Below, piece after piece: positions 1 to 7,915 of a DNA stretch of 64,000 nucleotides. Each line of letters opens with the position of its first letter. Within the stretch, counting starts at the first letter, position 1. Position numbers and translations under genes: made by a program. The stretch lies in assembly GCF_002250505.1 (NCBI RefSeq), contig NZ_NJGY01000001.1:2809066-2873065 (forward strand), written 5' to 3'. Under the pieces are notes generated by a model. That model was not told the DNA's origin. It saw nothing but the letters and a program-made list of their open reading frames with translations, and did no database searches. Source of the stretch: Janthinobacterium sp. PC23-8 (GTDB lineage Bacteria; Pseudomonadota; Gammaproteobacteria; Burkholderiales; Burkholderiaceae_D).

Positions 1-557
1 CGCAGTTCGTCGAGCTCGTCGCGGTCGATGACGGTGCTTTGGCGCGTCGGGCGGATCAGCGTGCTGTTGGTGCGCTGCGCGCTCACCTCGACGGCCGGCA
101 TGTCGGTGACGGCAATGTCGGCGCGGGCGGGCGCGCTGACCGCCACCGGTGCGGGCACGGGCTCGGCTGTGGTGGCGGCCACCGCCACCGGCTTGAGCGT
201 ATAGCCGCCGTTGGGCAGGCGCCGGGCCTGCAGGCCGCTGCCTTGCAGCAGCTGCGAGAAGCCATCGTTGACGGAAACCGTCGCGCGCAGGCCCTTACTG
301 GTCTTGCCTTCCAACAGCGCTGCATCGAAGGACAGCGCCACGCCGGCGCGGGCGGCAAAGCGCGACAGCGCCTGGCCCAGCGGACCGGCGGAAATAGCGT
401 AGGACTGGACTGCGTCGGCCGCCGACTGTGCCTGGGCGAGCGGCGCCACGGCGGCCGCCGACAAGATGGCGGCGGCATAGGTGATCGCCACCGACAACGC
501 GGTGCGCTGGAAGACGGCCTTGCCGGCGGTCCGCGAGGTCTGCTGCTGATGACTCAT
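1..557 (-). CDS. TonB-dependent siderophore receptor, N-terminal part (runs off left edge)
   Basis: Read on the minus strand, this frame is open from an ATG at 557 (preceded by AAGGAAA) to the window edge, about 185 codons. It shows a long hydrophobic signal peptide ending near AQAQSAAD. A secretin/TonB short N-terminal (STN) domain follows, with the pattern ISAGPLGQALSRFAARAGV, then VNDGFSQLLQGSGLQARR. After a Pro/Ala linker, the beginning of a TonB box/plug region reads PAVEVSAQR. The STN domain is typical of FecA/FpvA-type transducing receptors, which pass a ligand signal to an anti-sigma factor. The fecR and fecI genes directly upstream fit this. The ligand (ferric citrate or a siderophore) cannot be told from this fragment. 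It would be an outer membrane protein, and the barrel lies outside the window. Confidence 0.85.
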   Translation of the reverse strand, partial: MSHQQQTSRTAGKAVFQRTALSVAITYAAAILSAAAVAPLAQAQSAADAVQSYAISAGPLGQALSRFAARAGVALSFDAALLEGKTSKGLRATVSVNDGFSQLLQGSGLQARRLPNGGYTLKPVAVAATTAEPVPAPVAVSAPARADIAVTDMPAVEVSAQRTNSTLIRPTRQSTVIDRDELDEL

Positions 558-654
558 TACTGGCTTTTCCTTGATCAAATGGGGGTGTTCTTGTCTGATA
601 TGTCGAACGAGATCGCGGAAAGGCTCACTTATTTTCGGAATTTTTAAATATTTT

Positions 655-1635
655 TCAGGCCGGCCCGACGGTGGCCCAGAAACGGCTGACATAGCGCAGC
701 TTGACCGGCCGGGTTTGCTCGAGCAGTGACAGGGTCAGGCTGATGTCGACCAGCGGGAACGCGCCCGATACCGTCAGCCCCGCCACGGCCGGGTCGCAGC
801 GCAGCGTGCCGCGCCGATAGCGGTTCAGCTCGGCGACGAACTGCGCCATCGGCATGCGGTCGGCGATCAGCATGCCGTGTTGCCACGCGATGGCGGTCTC
901 GTCGGCCTCGGAGGACGGCTCGACGCGCGCGCGCGAGAACGCCGACTGGCGGCCGGCCGGGATCACGGTCGCGATCGATGGCGCGTCGCGCGGGCGCAGC
1001 TCGACGGCGCCCTCGAACACCGCCACCTGGCTGCGCCCGTCGAGCTGGCGCACCGCGAAGCGGGTGCCGAGGGCCCGGATCGCACCTTCGCCGACGCCCA
1101 CCAGGAACGGACGCGGCACATTGGCGCTATCCCTGGCGGTCGTGACGAGGATCTCGCCGCGACGCAAATGGAGCATGCGGCGCGCGTGATCGAAGCTCAT
1201 GTCGACGTGGGTATCGGTGTTCAGCGTCAGCTGGGTGCCGTCGTCCAGCACGATGTCGCGGCGTTCACCGGTCGCGGTGCGCAAGCGGCCGGCGTCGGGC
1301 CACGGGGCGTTGCGGCAGGCCAGCCAGCCGGCCGGTCCGGCCACCAGCAGCAGCGCCACCAGCTTGACGGCGCCGCGCCGCTCGCGCATCGACACCGTCC
1401 TGAGCGCGGCCGCGCCGGAAGGCGAAAGGGCGTCGAACTTGCCCATCAGCGCCGTGGCTTTTTGCCACGCCCGTTCGTGCTCGGCGCTACGCTGGCGCCA
1501 CTCGTCGAGCTGTGCGCGTTGACGCTGGCTCAGCGGTCCTTCGTGCAACTCCATCAGCCAGGTGGCCGCTTCGGTCAGGATCTGCTTTGAAATCGCCGCC
1601 CCCTCTAGCGGGGCGAGCCGTGCCGCCACGCTCAC
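655..1635 (-). CDS. FecR-family anti-sigma factor / iron-signal transducer
   Basis: A 326-residue protein starting at GTG (1633-1635), 10 bases after the sigma-factor stop, so probably translated with it. Residues ~20-65 form the N-terminal sigma-binding segment (WLMELHEGPLSQRQRAQLDEW, the DUF4880 pattern). One membrane helix lies around residues 90-110 (VKLVALLLVAGPAGWLAC). The periplasmic FecR domain follows (TATGERRDIVLDDGT, LNTDTHVDM), and the C-terminal DUF4974-like region contacts the receptor STN domain. In this family FecR holds the ECF sigma factor inactive until the loaded receptor signals. The order fecI-fecR-receptor is the standard cell-surface signalling cassette. An alternative start further in cannot be excluded. 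Confidence 0.9.
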   Translation of the reverse strand: MSVAARLAPLEGAAISKQILTEAATWLMELHEGPLSQRQRAQLDEWRQRSAEHERAWQKATALMGKFDALSPSGAAALRTVSMRERRGAVKLVALLLVAGPAGWLACRNAPWPDAGRLRTATGERRDIVLDDGTQLTLNTDTHVDMSFDHARRMLHLRRGEILVTTARDSANVPRPFLVGVGEGAIRALGTRFAVRQLDGRSQVAVFEGAVELRPRDAPSIATVIPAGRQSAFSRARVEPSSEADETAIAWQHGMLIADRMPMAQFVAELNRYRRGTLRCDPAVAGLTVSGAFPLVDISLTLSLLEQTRPVKLRYVSRFWATVGPA

Positions 1636-1645
1636 GCCGCGCCCG

Positions 1646-2143
1646 TCACAGCGCCGCCAGGCAGCGGCGCAACGCCAGCACCATGTGGCGCTTGACCGTG
1701 CTCAGCGACAAGTCCAGCAGCGCGCAGATCTCGGCGTAGCTCAAGCCGTCGAGCTGGGCCAGCAGGAATACCTGGCGTGCCTTGCTGGGCAGGCGGTCGA
1801 GGATGTTGTCGATCTCCGTCAGCGTAGCGAGCACGGCCAGGCGATCCTCGGGCGACGGCTGGACGGCCTCGGGCTGGGTGGCCAGCGCCTCCAGATAAGC
1901 GTTTTCGAGTTTCCGGCGGCGCAGATGGCTGACCATCAGCCCCTTGGCGACGGCGGTCAGATAGGCGCGCGGCTCGCGCAAATCCTGCGGCAGGCGCGCT
2001 GTCAGCAGCCGCAGAAAGGTATCCTGGGCCAGTTCGGCGCCCAGGTTGCGGCAATGGAGCTTGTGGCCCAGCCAGGTAGCCAGCCAGCCGTGATGCTCAT
2101 TGTAGAGCGTGCCTATTTGTCGATGTGCATCAGCGTTGGACAT
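1646..2143 (-). CDS. FecI-family ECF sigma factor
   Basis: A 165-residue sigma-70 family protein from an ATG at 2143. Region 2 is seen as LGAELAQDTFLRLL and YLTAVAKGLMVSHLRRRK. Region 4 is the helix-turn-helix GLSYAEICALLDLSLSTVKRH near the C-terminus. Both the length and the lack of regions 1 and 3 fit the iron-starvation ECF group. The sigma factor would direct transcription of the downstream TonB-dependent receptor after release by FecR. Its own promoter carries a palindromic Fur box, so expression should follow iron starvation. The name fecI describes the family and is not a claim of ferric-citrate specificity. Confidence 0.92.
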   Translation of the reverse strand: MSNADAHRQIGTLYNEHHGWLATWLGHKLHCRNLGAELAQDTFLRLLTARLPQDLREPRAYLTAVAKGLMVSHLRRRKLENAYLEALATQPEAVQPSPEDRLAVLATLTEIDNILDRLPSKARQVFLLAQLDGLSYAEICALLDLSLSTVKRHMVLALRRCLAAL

Positions 2144-2183
2144 GCTTGTTCCCGTTCAGCGAAGGGCCAGACATTGCAATCTT

Positions 2184-2228
2184 AATGAGAATTATTCTCA
2201 CTATAACTTGAGTTGTCAGGTTTGGCAA
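2184..2228 (-). promoter_or_regulatory. fecI promoter with Fur box
   Basis: On the minus strand a -35 TTGCCA (2223-2228) is followed, after exactly 17 bases, by a -10 TATAGT (2200-2205). A perfect 7-1-7 palindrome TGAGAAT-T-ATTCTCA occupies 2186-2200. It directly abuts the -10 and covers the likely transcription start. This matches the Fur operator consensus of proteobacteria. Inference: Fur-Fe(II) represses fecI. Confidence 0.85.
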
Positions 2229-2407
2229 ATTGCACGGTGGCGAGGGACTCCCGCAAAGCAGTTTGCAAGCTGGCACCCTTGCGCTTTGCCAGGCCGCAAC
2301 GTACTGGAGTTCTGCGTCGCCGCTGGCCTTGACCATCCAGCGTCCTGCATAGTCGCCATTTCCCCGAAGATAGAGCGTCTGGCTGTGTCAGCGGCGGCCT
2401 ATGGCTG
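2203..2407. other. Non-coding interval upstream of fecI
   Basis: Apart from the fecI -35 region I see no gene with convincing codon structure here. The short open frames lack ribosome binding sites and recognisable motifs. Confidence 0.5.
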
Positions 2408-2668
2408 CTACTCGGCCGGATTGCTTGCAGCGGACGTATCGCGTTCGCCCAACTGCAGCTCCAGTTCGAGTGCGGAGCACCAGCTGAGTAATTGCTTGAC
2501 GCTGATTTCGTCAGGATGGCTCTCCAGGTGCGAGATGCGATTCTGGCTCAAGCCGACACGCGTGCCTACAGCAGCCTGGGTCATTTTGTGTCGTTTGCGG
2601 GTCGATGCGAGCAACTGGCCGAACTGCGACGCCGTGAGGAGACGGTGGGTGGTGGGCGAGAAGGGCAT
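2408..2668 (-). CDS. Orphan HipB-like XRE-family repressor
   Basis: An 86-residue protein with one XRE/HipB helix-turn-helix (LASTRKRHKMTQAAVGTRVGLSQNRISHLE, about residues 20-50; the SQNRISHLE recognition-helix pattern is clear). The C-terminal tail is acidic. HipB-type proteins are antitoxins and autorepressors of hipBA operons, yet no hipA or other toxin lies on either side: the downstream neighbour is the divergent spacer of fecI and the upstream gene encodes a secreted protein. Three regularly spaced palindromic operators cover its promoter, so autoregulation is likely. It could be the remnant of a toxin-antitoxin pair, a stand-alone regulator, or a protein that influences the full hipBA at 54.4-56 kb. 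Local GC content is lower than in the flanking core genes. Confidence 0.75.
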   Translation of the reverse strand: MPFSPTTHRLLTASQFGQLLASTRKRHKMTQAAVGTRVGLSQNRISHLESHPDEISVKQLLSWCSALELELQLGERDTSAASNPAE

Positions 2669-2674
2669 GTGTGG

Positions 2675-2743
2675 TATCCGTTATTCAGATATATCAATAA
2701 TATCTGAAATGCAGATAAAACCAAGGTATCTGAATAACGGATG
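2675..2743 (-). promoter_or_regulatory. Promoter and three-operator array of the orphan HipB-like gene
   Basis: Three 17-bp dyads of the form TATCY-N7-RGATR lie at 2675-2691, 2701-2717 and 2727-2743. Their starts are exactly 26 bp apart. The middle copy is perfect (TATCT-N7-AGATA). A minus-strand promoter TTGGTT-N16-TATTAT (-35 at 2719-2724, -10 at 2697-2702) overlaps the middle operator. The outer two sites also form an exact 16-bp inverted repeat with each other (2676-2691 and 2727-2742). The half-site resembles the TATCC/GGATA operators of E. coli HipB. Binding is inferred. Confidence 0.7.
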
Positions 2744-2841
2744 TATCAGAAATAGCTGAGGGACAGATAAAGCAGAGAACCTGCCGATCGCTTATTCCGA
2801 TACATGCGTCTTTCTTGCAAAGCAGAATCAAGCAAATGGCA

Positions 2842-3828
2842 TCAAGGAATGGAACACGGCCTCGTCCCCGGACAGCGCCATTTCCAGTCCACATTGGTCT
2901 GCTGGCTCACGCGGATAGCAAACGTCGCCGACGGCGATGAAATGTTAATCGTGACGATATTCTCATCGTAGAACGTCTTCATCGGCTCAGCGATGCCCGG
3001 GACGAGCTTGACACTGACACCCCGGCCGAATTGCAGATCGATCTGGCTATTGCCCAGCAGGTAAGGCAGATTGTTGGCAATGAACTGCCCGATGTTAAAC
3101 GGCCGGCCATCGGCAGTCGTGATCTGCAGGGATGCCGGCACCAGGCGCAGTACGCCAATGCCCCAGTTTGGATCGGGCGTGTACAGCAACTTGTCCTTGA
3201 TGCCGTTCATGGCGCTGCGCGCGCCCTCTTCCAGGCGGGTATCGAGCTTGCCGGTCACCTTGTTGACCAGTAGATCACCGACGATGGGCAACATCCAGCT
3301 CAGATTGGAATCGCAGTCGGTAGACGAGTTGACATCGGACGTTACGCCTACCGATGGCAGTAGCACGCCATTGTTGGCGCCGTACTGCCCCGTCAACACC
3401 AGATTCTTTGCCGAAAACGTATTGGTGCAACTATAGCTGACAATCCCCCAGCGTTTACCAGAGTAAGTGCTGCGGGCTTCATAATTGAGGCCATCGATAC
3501 GCATCAACAGCGTGTCTGGTGCAGCGGGCTGGATATGGGCATGCAGGTTGCCGCTCAGGGTGCCGCCCTGGAAGCCGGCCCCCTGCTGTGCAACAGCCGC
3601 CCCGACCGCGCCGTTGATACTGTTTTCCAGTACCGTACTGATGCCGAGCATTTCGCGCGCAAACGGTGTGACCCTGCCGTTATCCGCCGTGGCGCTTTCC
3701 CCATATGAGACCGAGCCACCGTTATAGCTGACAGTGACGACATAATTGTTGCTCCGGTACGAAGGTGACCAATCAGCCTGTGCTGCACCGCTGGCCAATA
3801 CTGCAGCAAGAAATATAGCGTGACGCAT
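2842..3828 (-). CDS. Secreted protein of unknown function
   Basis: A 328-residue protein. I place the start at the ATG at 3828, preceded by AAAGGA, because it begins a clean signal peptide (MRHAIFLAAVLASGAAQA, cleaved before DWSPSY). The mature part is rich in Ser, Thr, Asn and Gly and looks beta-structured. It has four cysteines in two close groups: YSCTNTF plus STDCDSN, and WRCPGTRPCSIP at the end. The C-terminal pair could form a disulphide. I do not recognise a family. Lower GC content and position beside a tRNA suggest an accessory gene. It is probably periplasmic, extracellular or surface-exposed. Confidence 0.65.
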   Translation of the reverse strand: MRHAIFLAAVLASGAAQADWSPSYRSNNYVVTVSYNGGSVSYGESATADNGRVTPFAREMLGISTVLENSINGAVGAAVAQQGAGFQGGTLSGNLHAHIQPAAPDTLLMRIDGLNYEARSTYSGKRWGIVSYSCTNTFSAKNLVLTGQYGANNGVLLPSVGVTSDVNSSTDCDSNLSWMLPIVGDLLVNKVTGKLDTRLEEGARSAMNGIKDKLLYTPDPNWGIGVLRLVPASLQITTADGRPFNIGQFIANNLPYLLGNSQIDLQFGRGVSVKLVPGIAEPMKTFYDENIVTINISSPSATFAIRVSQQTNVDWKWRCPGTRPCSIP

Positions 3829-4225
3829 TTTTATCCTTTCATAGTCAGGGTACAACCTGCTCAGTGCCCTGGATTATCGTAGCCTTCGAGCGCCTGATAA
3901 AATCCACAAGCTTTCAAATGGGAAATTTTATATTGCCACAATTAATTTCAAATATACAATGTTTAGCGCTGAATTTCGGCAAGTTGTTGTTTTTAATACC
4001 TTGCGGAAGGTGCAAGATTGGCGGTGCGAACGCCCTCCAGGCAGGTTTGACGGCACGAGGCCGGTAGTGTGGATGAATTTCGAAGACGCTCAATGGTGCA
4101 TGGTGCAACAGGCCGCTGGCCCGTCCGGCTTGATAGATTGATCAAGCCGGGTTACACAGCGGTTAGATGGCATCCAGAAAGCAAAAAGCCCAACCTGAAA
4201 GGCTGGGCTTTTTGCTGGGTATTCC
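3829..4225. other. AT-richer spacer with a strong inverted repeat
   Basis: No convincing gene. It contains a perfect 10-bp inverted repeat CCGGCTTGAT-N6-ATCAAGCCGG at 4125-4150. The repeat has no T-run on either strand, so it is not a classical terminator. A separate terminator hairpin follows at 4180-4216. Confidence 0.5.
4180..4216 (-). terminator. Rho-independent terminator after tRNA-Thr (possibly bidirectional)
   Basis: The arms AGCAAAAAGCCCA (4180-4192) and TGGGCTTTTTGCT (4204-4216) are perfectly complementary. An extra CCT/AGG pairing closes the loop. Each arm supplies a T-run on its strand, so it can stop transcription in both directions. It begins 10 bases past the tRNA 3' end. Confidence 0.8.
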
Positions 4226-4301
<76 letters not shown>

Positions 4302-4327
4302 AAAAACTGCGCGTTGCGAATTATACG

Positions 4328-4843
4328 CTATTTAATGCGGATCAGGGTCGGGCGGCCGCCTTTTTTTGGTGGCTCGTCGTCGCCGGGCGGGGGCGTTTCG
4401 CGGGGGGCCGGGTTGCCGGTCGGGACCGATGACAGGGTCGGGCCAGTCGCTGCCGGGGCCGGGGCCGGTGGTGGCGGCGCGTCGCTTGACGCCGGGCTGT
4501 CGGTGGGCTGGCCGTGCGGGTCGTCGTTGCCGAGGACGGGTTCGAACGCCATGCCCTGGCCGTTTTCGTTGGCGTAGATGGCCATCACATTGTCGACCGG
4601 GACGTAGATTTCGCGCGAGACGCCGCCGAAGCGGGCGTGGAAGCGCACGGCGTCGTTGTCCATCTTCAGGCCGCTGGTGGCGCCAAAGCTGATGTTCAGG
4701 ACGATTTCGCCTTTTTTCACGTATTCCATCGGTACCGTGGTGCGCGAATCGACTTTGACTGCGAGGTAGGGCGTGTAGCCGCTGTCGGTGCACCACTCGT
4801 AGATGGCGCGCAGCATATAAGGTTTGGTTGAGATTTCAGACAT
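4328..4843 (-). CDS. sspB: Stringent starvation protein B, ClpXP adaptor
   Basis: A 171-residue protein read from the ATG at 4843 (a GTG nine bases upstream is possible). The N-terminal SspB fold is clear (STKPYMLRAIYEWCTDSGY, VKKGEIVLNISFGAT, ARFGGVSREIYVPVDNVMAIYA). A long Pro/Ala/Asp linker follows, then the C-terminal ClpX-binding tail RPTLIRIK. SspB delivers ssrA-tagged and other substrates to the ClpXP protease in the cytoplasm. The gene follows sspA in the same orientation, 124 bases downstream, with a hairpin between them. This sspA-sspB pairing behind petABC is a conserved betaproteobacterial arrangement. Confidence 0.95.
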   Translation of the reverse strand: MSEISTKPYMLRAIYEWCTDSGYTPYLAVKVDSRTTVPMEYVKKGEIVLNISFGATSGLKMDNDAVRFHARFGGVSREIYVPVDNVMAIYANENGQGMAFEPVLGNDDPHGQPTDSPASSDAPPPPAPAPAATGPTLSSVPTGNPAPRETPPPGDDEPPKKGGRPTLIRIK

Positions 4844-4929
4844 GATAGGCACTGTGAGGCGGGAGCGCCGCCGTCAGGGACAGGGCGGGCACACCGGTAA
4901 TTCAATGAAACAGAGCAACGAGAAAGCTC

Positions 4930-4967
4930 AAGAGTTGCCCGGCGGGCGCAGCCTGCCGGGCACTCTT
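4930..4967 (-). terminator. Hairpin between sspA and sspB (terminator or attenuator)
   Basis: Directly after the sspA stop, AAGAGT-GCCCGGC (minus strand) pairs with GCCGGGC-AACTCTT, with one bulge and a mismatch near the loop. Only a weak T-rich stretch follows (TTGAGCTTTCTCG), so it may be a partial terminator setting the sspA:sspB ratio. Confidence 0.5.
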
Positions 4968-5579
4968 TTAGCGGCGCATGACTTTTTCGGAAGGCGTCAG
5001 CGCTTCGATATACGCCGGGCGCGAGAAGATGCGTTCAGCGTATTTCATCAGCGGCGCGGCCGTTTTCGACAGTTCGATGCCGTAGTGGTCCAGGCGCCAC
5101 AGCAGCGGCGCGACAGCCACGTCGAGCATCGAGAATTCGTCGCCCAGCATGTACTTGTTTTTCAGGAACAGTGGCGCCAGGGTCGTCAGGCGGTCGCGGA
5201 TTTCCGCGCGCGCCTTGTCGTGGCTCTTGTCGTTGCTCTTGGCGCGTTCGCTTTCCAGCACGTGCACGTGAACGAACAGTTCTTTTTCAAAGTTGAACAG
5301 CATCAGGCGCGCGCGGGCGCGCATCAGCGGATCGGCCGGCATCAGTTGCGGATGCGGGAAGCGCTCATCGATGTACTCGTTGATGATGTTCGATTCATAC
5401 AGGATCAGTTCGCGCTCGACCAGGATCGGCACCTGGCCGTACGGGTTCATGGTCGAAATATCTTCCGGCTTGTTGAACAGGTCGACGTCGCGCACTTCGA
5501 AGTCCATGCCTTTTTCAAACAGAACCAGGCGGCAGCGTTGCGAAAATGGGCAGGTTGTACCCGAATAGAGAACCATCAT
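4968..5579 (-). CDS. sspA: Stringent starvation protein A (GST-fold)
   Basis: A 203-residue GST-fold protein. The N-terminal thioredoxin-like half has LYSGTTCPFSQRCRLVLFEKG and NPYGQVPILVER. The C-terminal helical half ends ...LTPSEKVMRR. SspA is an RNA-polymerase-associated regulator that lacks glutathione transferase activity. The gene lies 120 bases after the cytochrome c1 gene with a hairpin between, and precedes sspB. An association of petABC with sspAB is known in betaproteobacteria. An ordinary glutathione S-transferase is the alternative, but length and context favour SspA. Confidence 0.9.
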   Translation of the reverse strand: MMVLYSGTTCPFSQRCRLVLFEKGMDFEVRDVDLFNKPEDISTMNPYGQVPILVERELILYESNIINEYIDERFPHPQLMPADPLMRARARLMLFNFEKELFVHVHVLESERAKSNDKSHDKARAEIRDRLTTLAPLFLKNKYMLGDEFSMLDVAVAPLLWRLDHYGIELSKTAAPLMKYAERIFSRPAYIEALTPSEKVMRR

Positions 5580-5604
5580 TTTTTATAGTTCCTTAGAAAC
5601 AAAG

Positions 5605-5631
5605 GGGGTGAAGCCGCGAACGGCTCACCCC
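5605..5631 (-). terminator. Terminator/attenuator between petC and sspA
   Basis: Minus-strand hairpin: GGGGTGA-GCCG pairs with CGGC-(T)-TCACCCC around a TTCG tetraloop, giving 11 base pairs with one bulge. It is followed by CCTTTGTTTCT. It probably reduces read-through from petABC into sspAB. Confidence 0.65.
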
Positions 5632-5699
5632 AGGTCGCTTGTCCACTCATGCGGACAACGCAAAAACAGGCATTAACCGGCTGTCCGCCGGTGCCTCAC

Positions 5700-6464
5700 T
5701 TATTTGACTTCCTTCCAGAACGACGCATTCAGGCGCCATGCCAGCAGAGCAAAAACCGACAGGAACAGCAGTACCCAAACGCCCAGGCGCTTGCGTGTCT
5801 GTTGTGCCGGTTCGGCCATCCACTCCATGTAGCCGACCAGGTCGGCCACCGCAGTGTCATACTCGATCTTGTTCAACGTGCCTGGCTTGACTTGTTCGAA
5901 GCCGACAAATTTGTGGATTTTCTTGGCCGCATCATGCGGATCAGTCTCTTCCACGAACTTGGCAGTCTGGATACCTTGCAACTCCCATAACACATGCGGC
6001 ATGGCAACATTTGGCACGACCATATTGTTCCAGCCGGTCGGCCGCGTGTCGTCTTTATAGAACGTACGCAGGTAAGTATACAGGTAGTCGCCGCCTGTGC
6101 CAGCGGAAGATGATTTCGCACGCGAAATTACCGACAAATCGGGCGGCACCACGCCGAAAAAGGTCTTGGCGTCTTTCGGCGCCAGCGCGGTGGTCATCAG
6201 GTCGCCTACTTTATCACCACTGAACAATAAATTGGTCTTGATCTGGTCTTCCGTCAAGCCCAGGTCTTTCAGGCGGTTATAGCGCATCGACGCGGCGGCG
6301 TGGCAATTAAGGCAATAATTGACGAACAGTTTGGCGCCATGTTGCAGCGCCGCCATGTTGGTCTGGCGGTCAGGCGCTTTGTCCAGCGGAAAGCCACCTT
6401 CGCTGGCCAGGGCCAGGGCGGGCACGAACGCCAGGATGGCGAGCAGTTTTTTTGCAATCTTCAT
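5700..6464 (-). CDS. petC: Ubiquinol-cytochrome c reductase, cytochrome c1
   Basis: A 254-residue protein with a signal peptide (MKIAKKLLAILAFVPALALA) and one c-type haem site CLNCH at about residue 52. A C-terminal membrane anchor follows (VWVLLFLSVFALLAWRLNASF, ending in KEVK). It is the periplasmic haem subunit of complex III, taking electrons from the Rieske centre and passing them to soluble cytochrome c. It is the third gene of petABC, 36 bases after petB. Length and domain order match bacterial cytochrome c1. Confidence 0.97.
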   Translation of the reverse strand: MKIAKKLLAILAFVPALALASEGGFPLDKAPDRQTNMAALQHGAKLFVNYCLNCHAAASMRYNRLKDLGLTEDQIKTNLLFSGDKVGDLMTTALAPKDAKTFFGVVPPDLSVISRAKSSSAGTGGDYLYTYLRTFYKDDTRPTGWNNMVVPNVAMPHVLWELQGIQTAKFVEETDPHDAAKKIHKFVGFEQVKPGTLNKIEYDTAVADLVGYMEWMAEPAQQTRKRLGVWVLLFLSVFALLAWRLNASFWKEVK

Positions 6465-6500
6465 TTGATGTATGTCCTTTGAGCGTGGCGTGGGATCGGC

Positions 6501-7913
6501 TTAGTGCGGGTGAAACGTCACACGCGACGGCACGGTCTTGAACTTGCCCATTGCACTCCACCATGGCATCAGCAGGAAGAAGCTGAAGTAAATCAGGGTG
6601 CACACTTGCGACACGATGGTCTTGGCGTCGGTTGGCGCTTGCGTACCGAGGTAGCCCAGCACCAGGAACGACAGGCCGAAGATGGCATAGATGATTTTGT
6701 GCCAGCTCGGACGGTAGCGGATCGACTTCACCGGCGAATGATCGAGCCATGGCAGGAACGCCAGGATCACCACCGAGCCGCCGAAGAACACCACGCCCCA
6801 GAATTTCGCGTCCAGCACCTGCGGCAGCATGCCGACGATGGCGAGCAACGCGATCACGGCAATGGCCGTCTTGACCTTGATCGACAGGCGCGACTTGAGC
6901 CAGATAAAGACCACGTAAGCGGCCACGGCGCCCATCAGCACGTACATGAAGTCGGCCGTGGTGGCGCGCAGTACCGAGTAGAACGGCGTGAAGTACCAGG
7001 TTGGCGCGATGTGCAGCGGGGTTTTCAGCGAGTCGCCCGGCAGGAAGTTGTTGTATTCCAGGAAATAGCCGCCCATTTCCGGCGCAAAGAACACCACCGC
7101 GCTGAAGATGATCAGGAAGATCGACACGCCGAACAGGTCGTGCACGGTGTAGTAAGGATGCGACGGAATCGAATCGAGCGGATGGCCGTCGGCGCCCAGC
7201 GTTTCTTTTACTTCAATGCCGTCGGGATTGCTCGAACCGACTTCGTGCAGGGCGATCAGGTGCGCTGCAACCAGTCCCAGCAGGACCAGCGGGATGGCGA
7301 TCACGTGGAAGGCGAAGAAGCGGTTCAGGGTCGCGTCGGACACCACATAGTCGCCGCGGATCCACAGCGACAGGTCAGGGCCGATGAAGGGAATCGCACC
7401 GAACAGGTTGACGATCACCTGGGCGCCCCAGTACGACATCTGGCCCCATGGCAGCAGGTAGCCGAAGAACGCTTCGGCCATCAGGCACAGGAAGATGGCA
7501 AAACCGAACAGCCAGATCAGTTCGCGTGGCTTGCGGTAGGAGCCGTACATCAGGCCGCGCGTCATGTGCAGGTAGACGATGATGAAGAAGGCCGAGGCGC
7601 CCGTCGAGTGCATGTAGCGCACCAGCCAGCCCCACGGCACTTCGCGCATGATGTACTCGACCGAATTGAAGGCCAGCGCCGCATCGGGCTTGTAGTGCAT
7701 GGTCAGAAAGATGCCGGTGACGATCTGCAGCACCAGCACCAGCATCGCCAGCGAGCCGAAGATGTACCAGAAATTGAAGTTTTTCGGCGCGTAGTACTTG
7801 CCCCACTGGTCATTCCACAGCTTGGTCAGCGGGAAGCGGTCGTCGACCCAGCCCAGCGCCTTTTCGGCGGCGGGCGCGTCGGCCGGGAATTTGGTTTCTT
7901 TGAAAGCAGCCAT
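6501..7913 (-). CDS. petB: Ubiquinol-cytochrome c reductase, cytochrome b
   Basis: A 470-residue polytopic membrane protein from the ATG at 7913, two bases after the petA stop. The haem-ligand helices are visible: H in [16 protein letters not shown] and in [20 protein letters not shown]. The quinol-site segments [12 protein letters not shown] and the PEWY-like ...[14 protein letters not shown] are also present. It carries both b haems and the Qo/Qi sites of complex III in the inner membrane. It is longer than mitochondrial cytochrome b, with extra C-terminal helices, as is usual in proteobacteria. Confidence 0.97.
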   Translation of the reverse strand: MAAFKETKFPADAPAAEKALGWVDDRFPLTKLWNDQWGKYYAPKNFNFWYIFGSLAMLVLVLQIVTGIFLTMHYKPDAALAFNSVEYIMREVPWGWLVRYMHSTGASAFFIIVYLHMTRGLMYGSYRKPRELIWLFGFAIFLCLMAEAFFGYLLPWGQMSYWGAQVIVNLFGAIPFIGPDLSLWIRGDYVVSDATLNRFFAFHVIAIPLVLLGLVAAHLIALHEVGSSNPDGIEVKETLGADGHPLDSIPSHPYYTVHDLFGVSIFLIIFSAVVFFAPEMGGYFLEYNNFLPGDSLKTPLHIAPTWYFTPFYSVLRATTADFMYVLMGAVAAYVVFIWLKSRLSIKVKTAIAVIALLAIVGMLPQVLDAKFWGVVFFGGSVVILAFLPWLDHSPVKSIRYRPSWHKIIYAIFGLSFLVLGYLGTQAPTDAKTIVSQVCTLIYFSFFLLMPWWSAMGKFKTVPSRVTFHPH

Positions 7914-7915
7914 GA

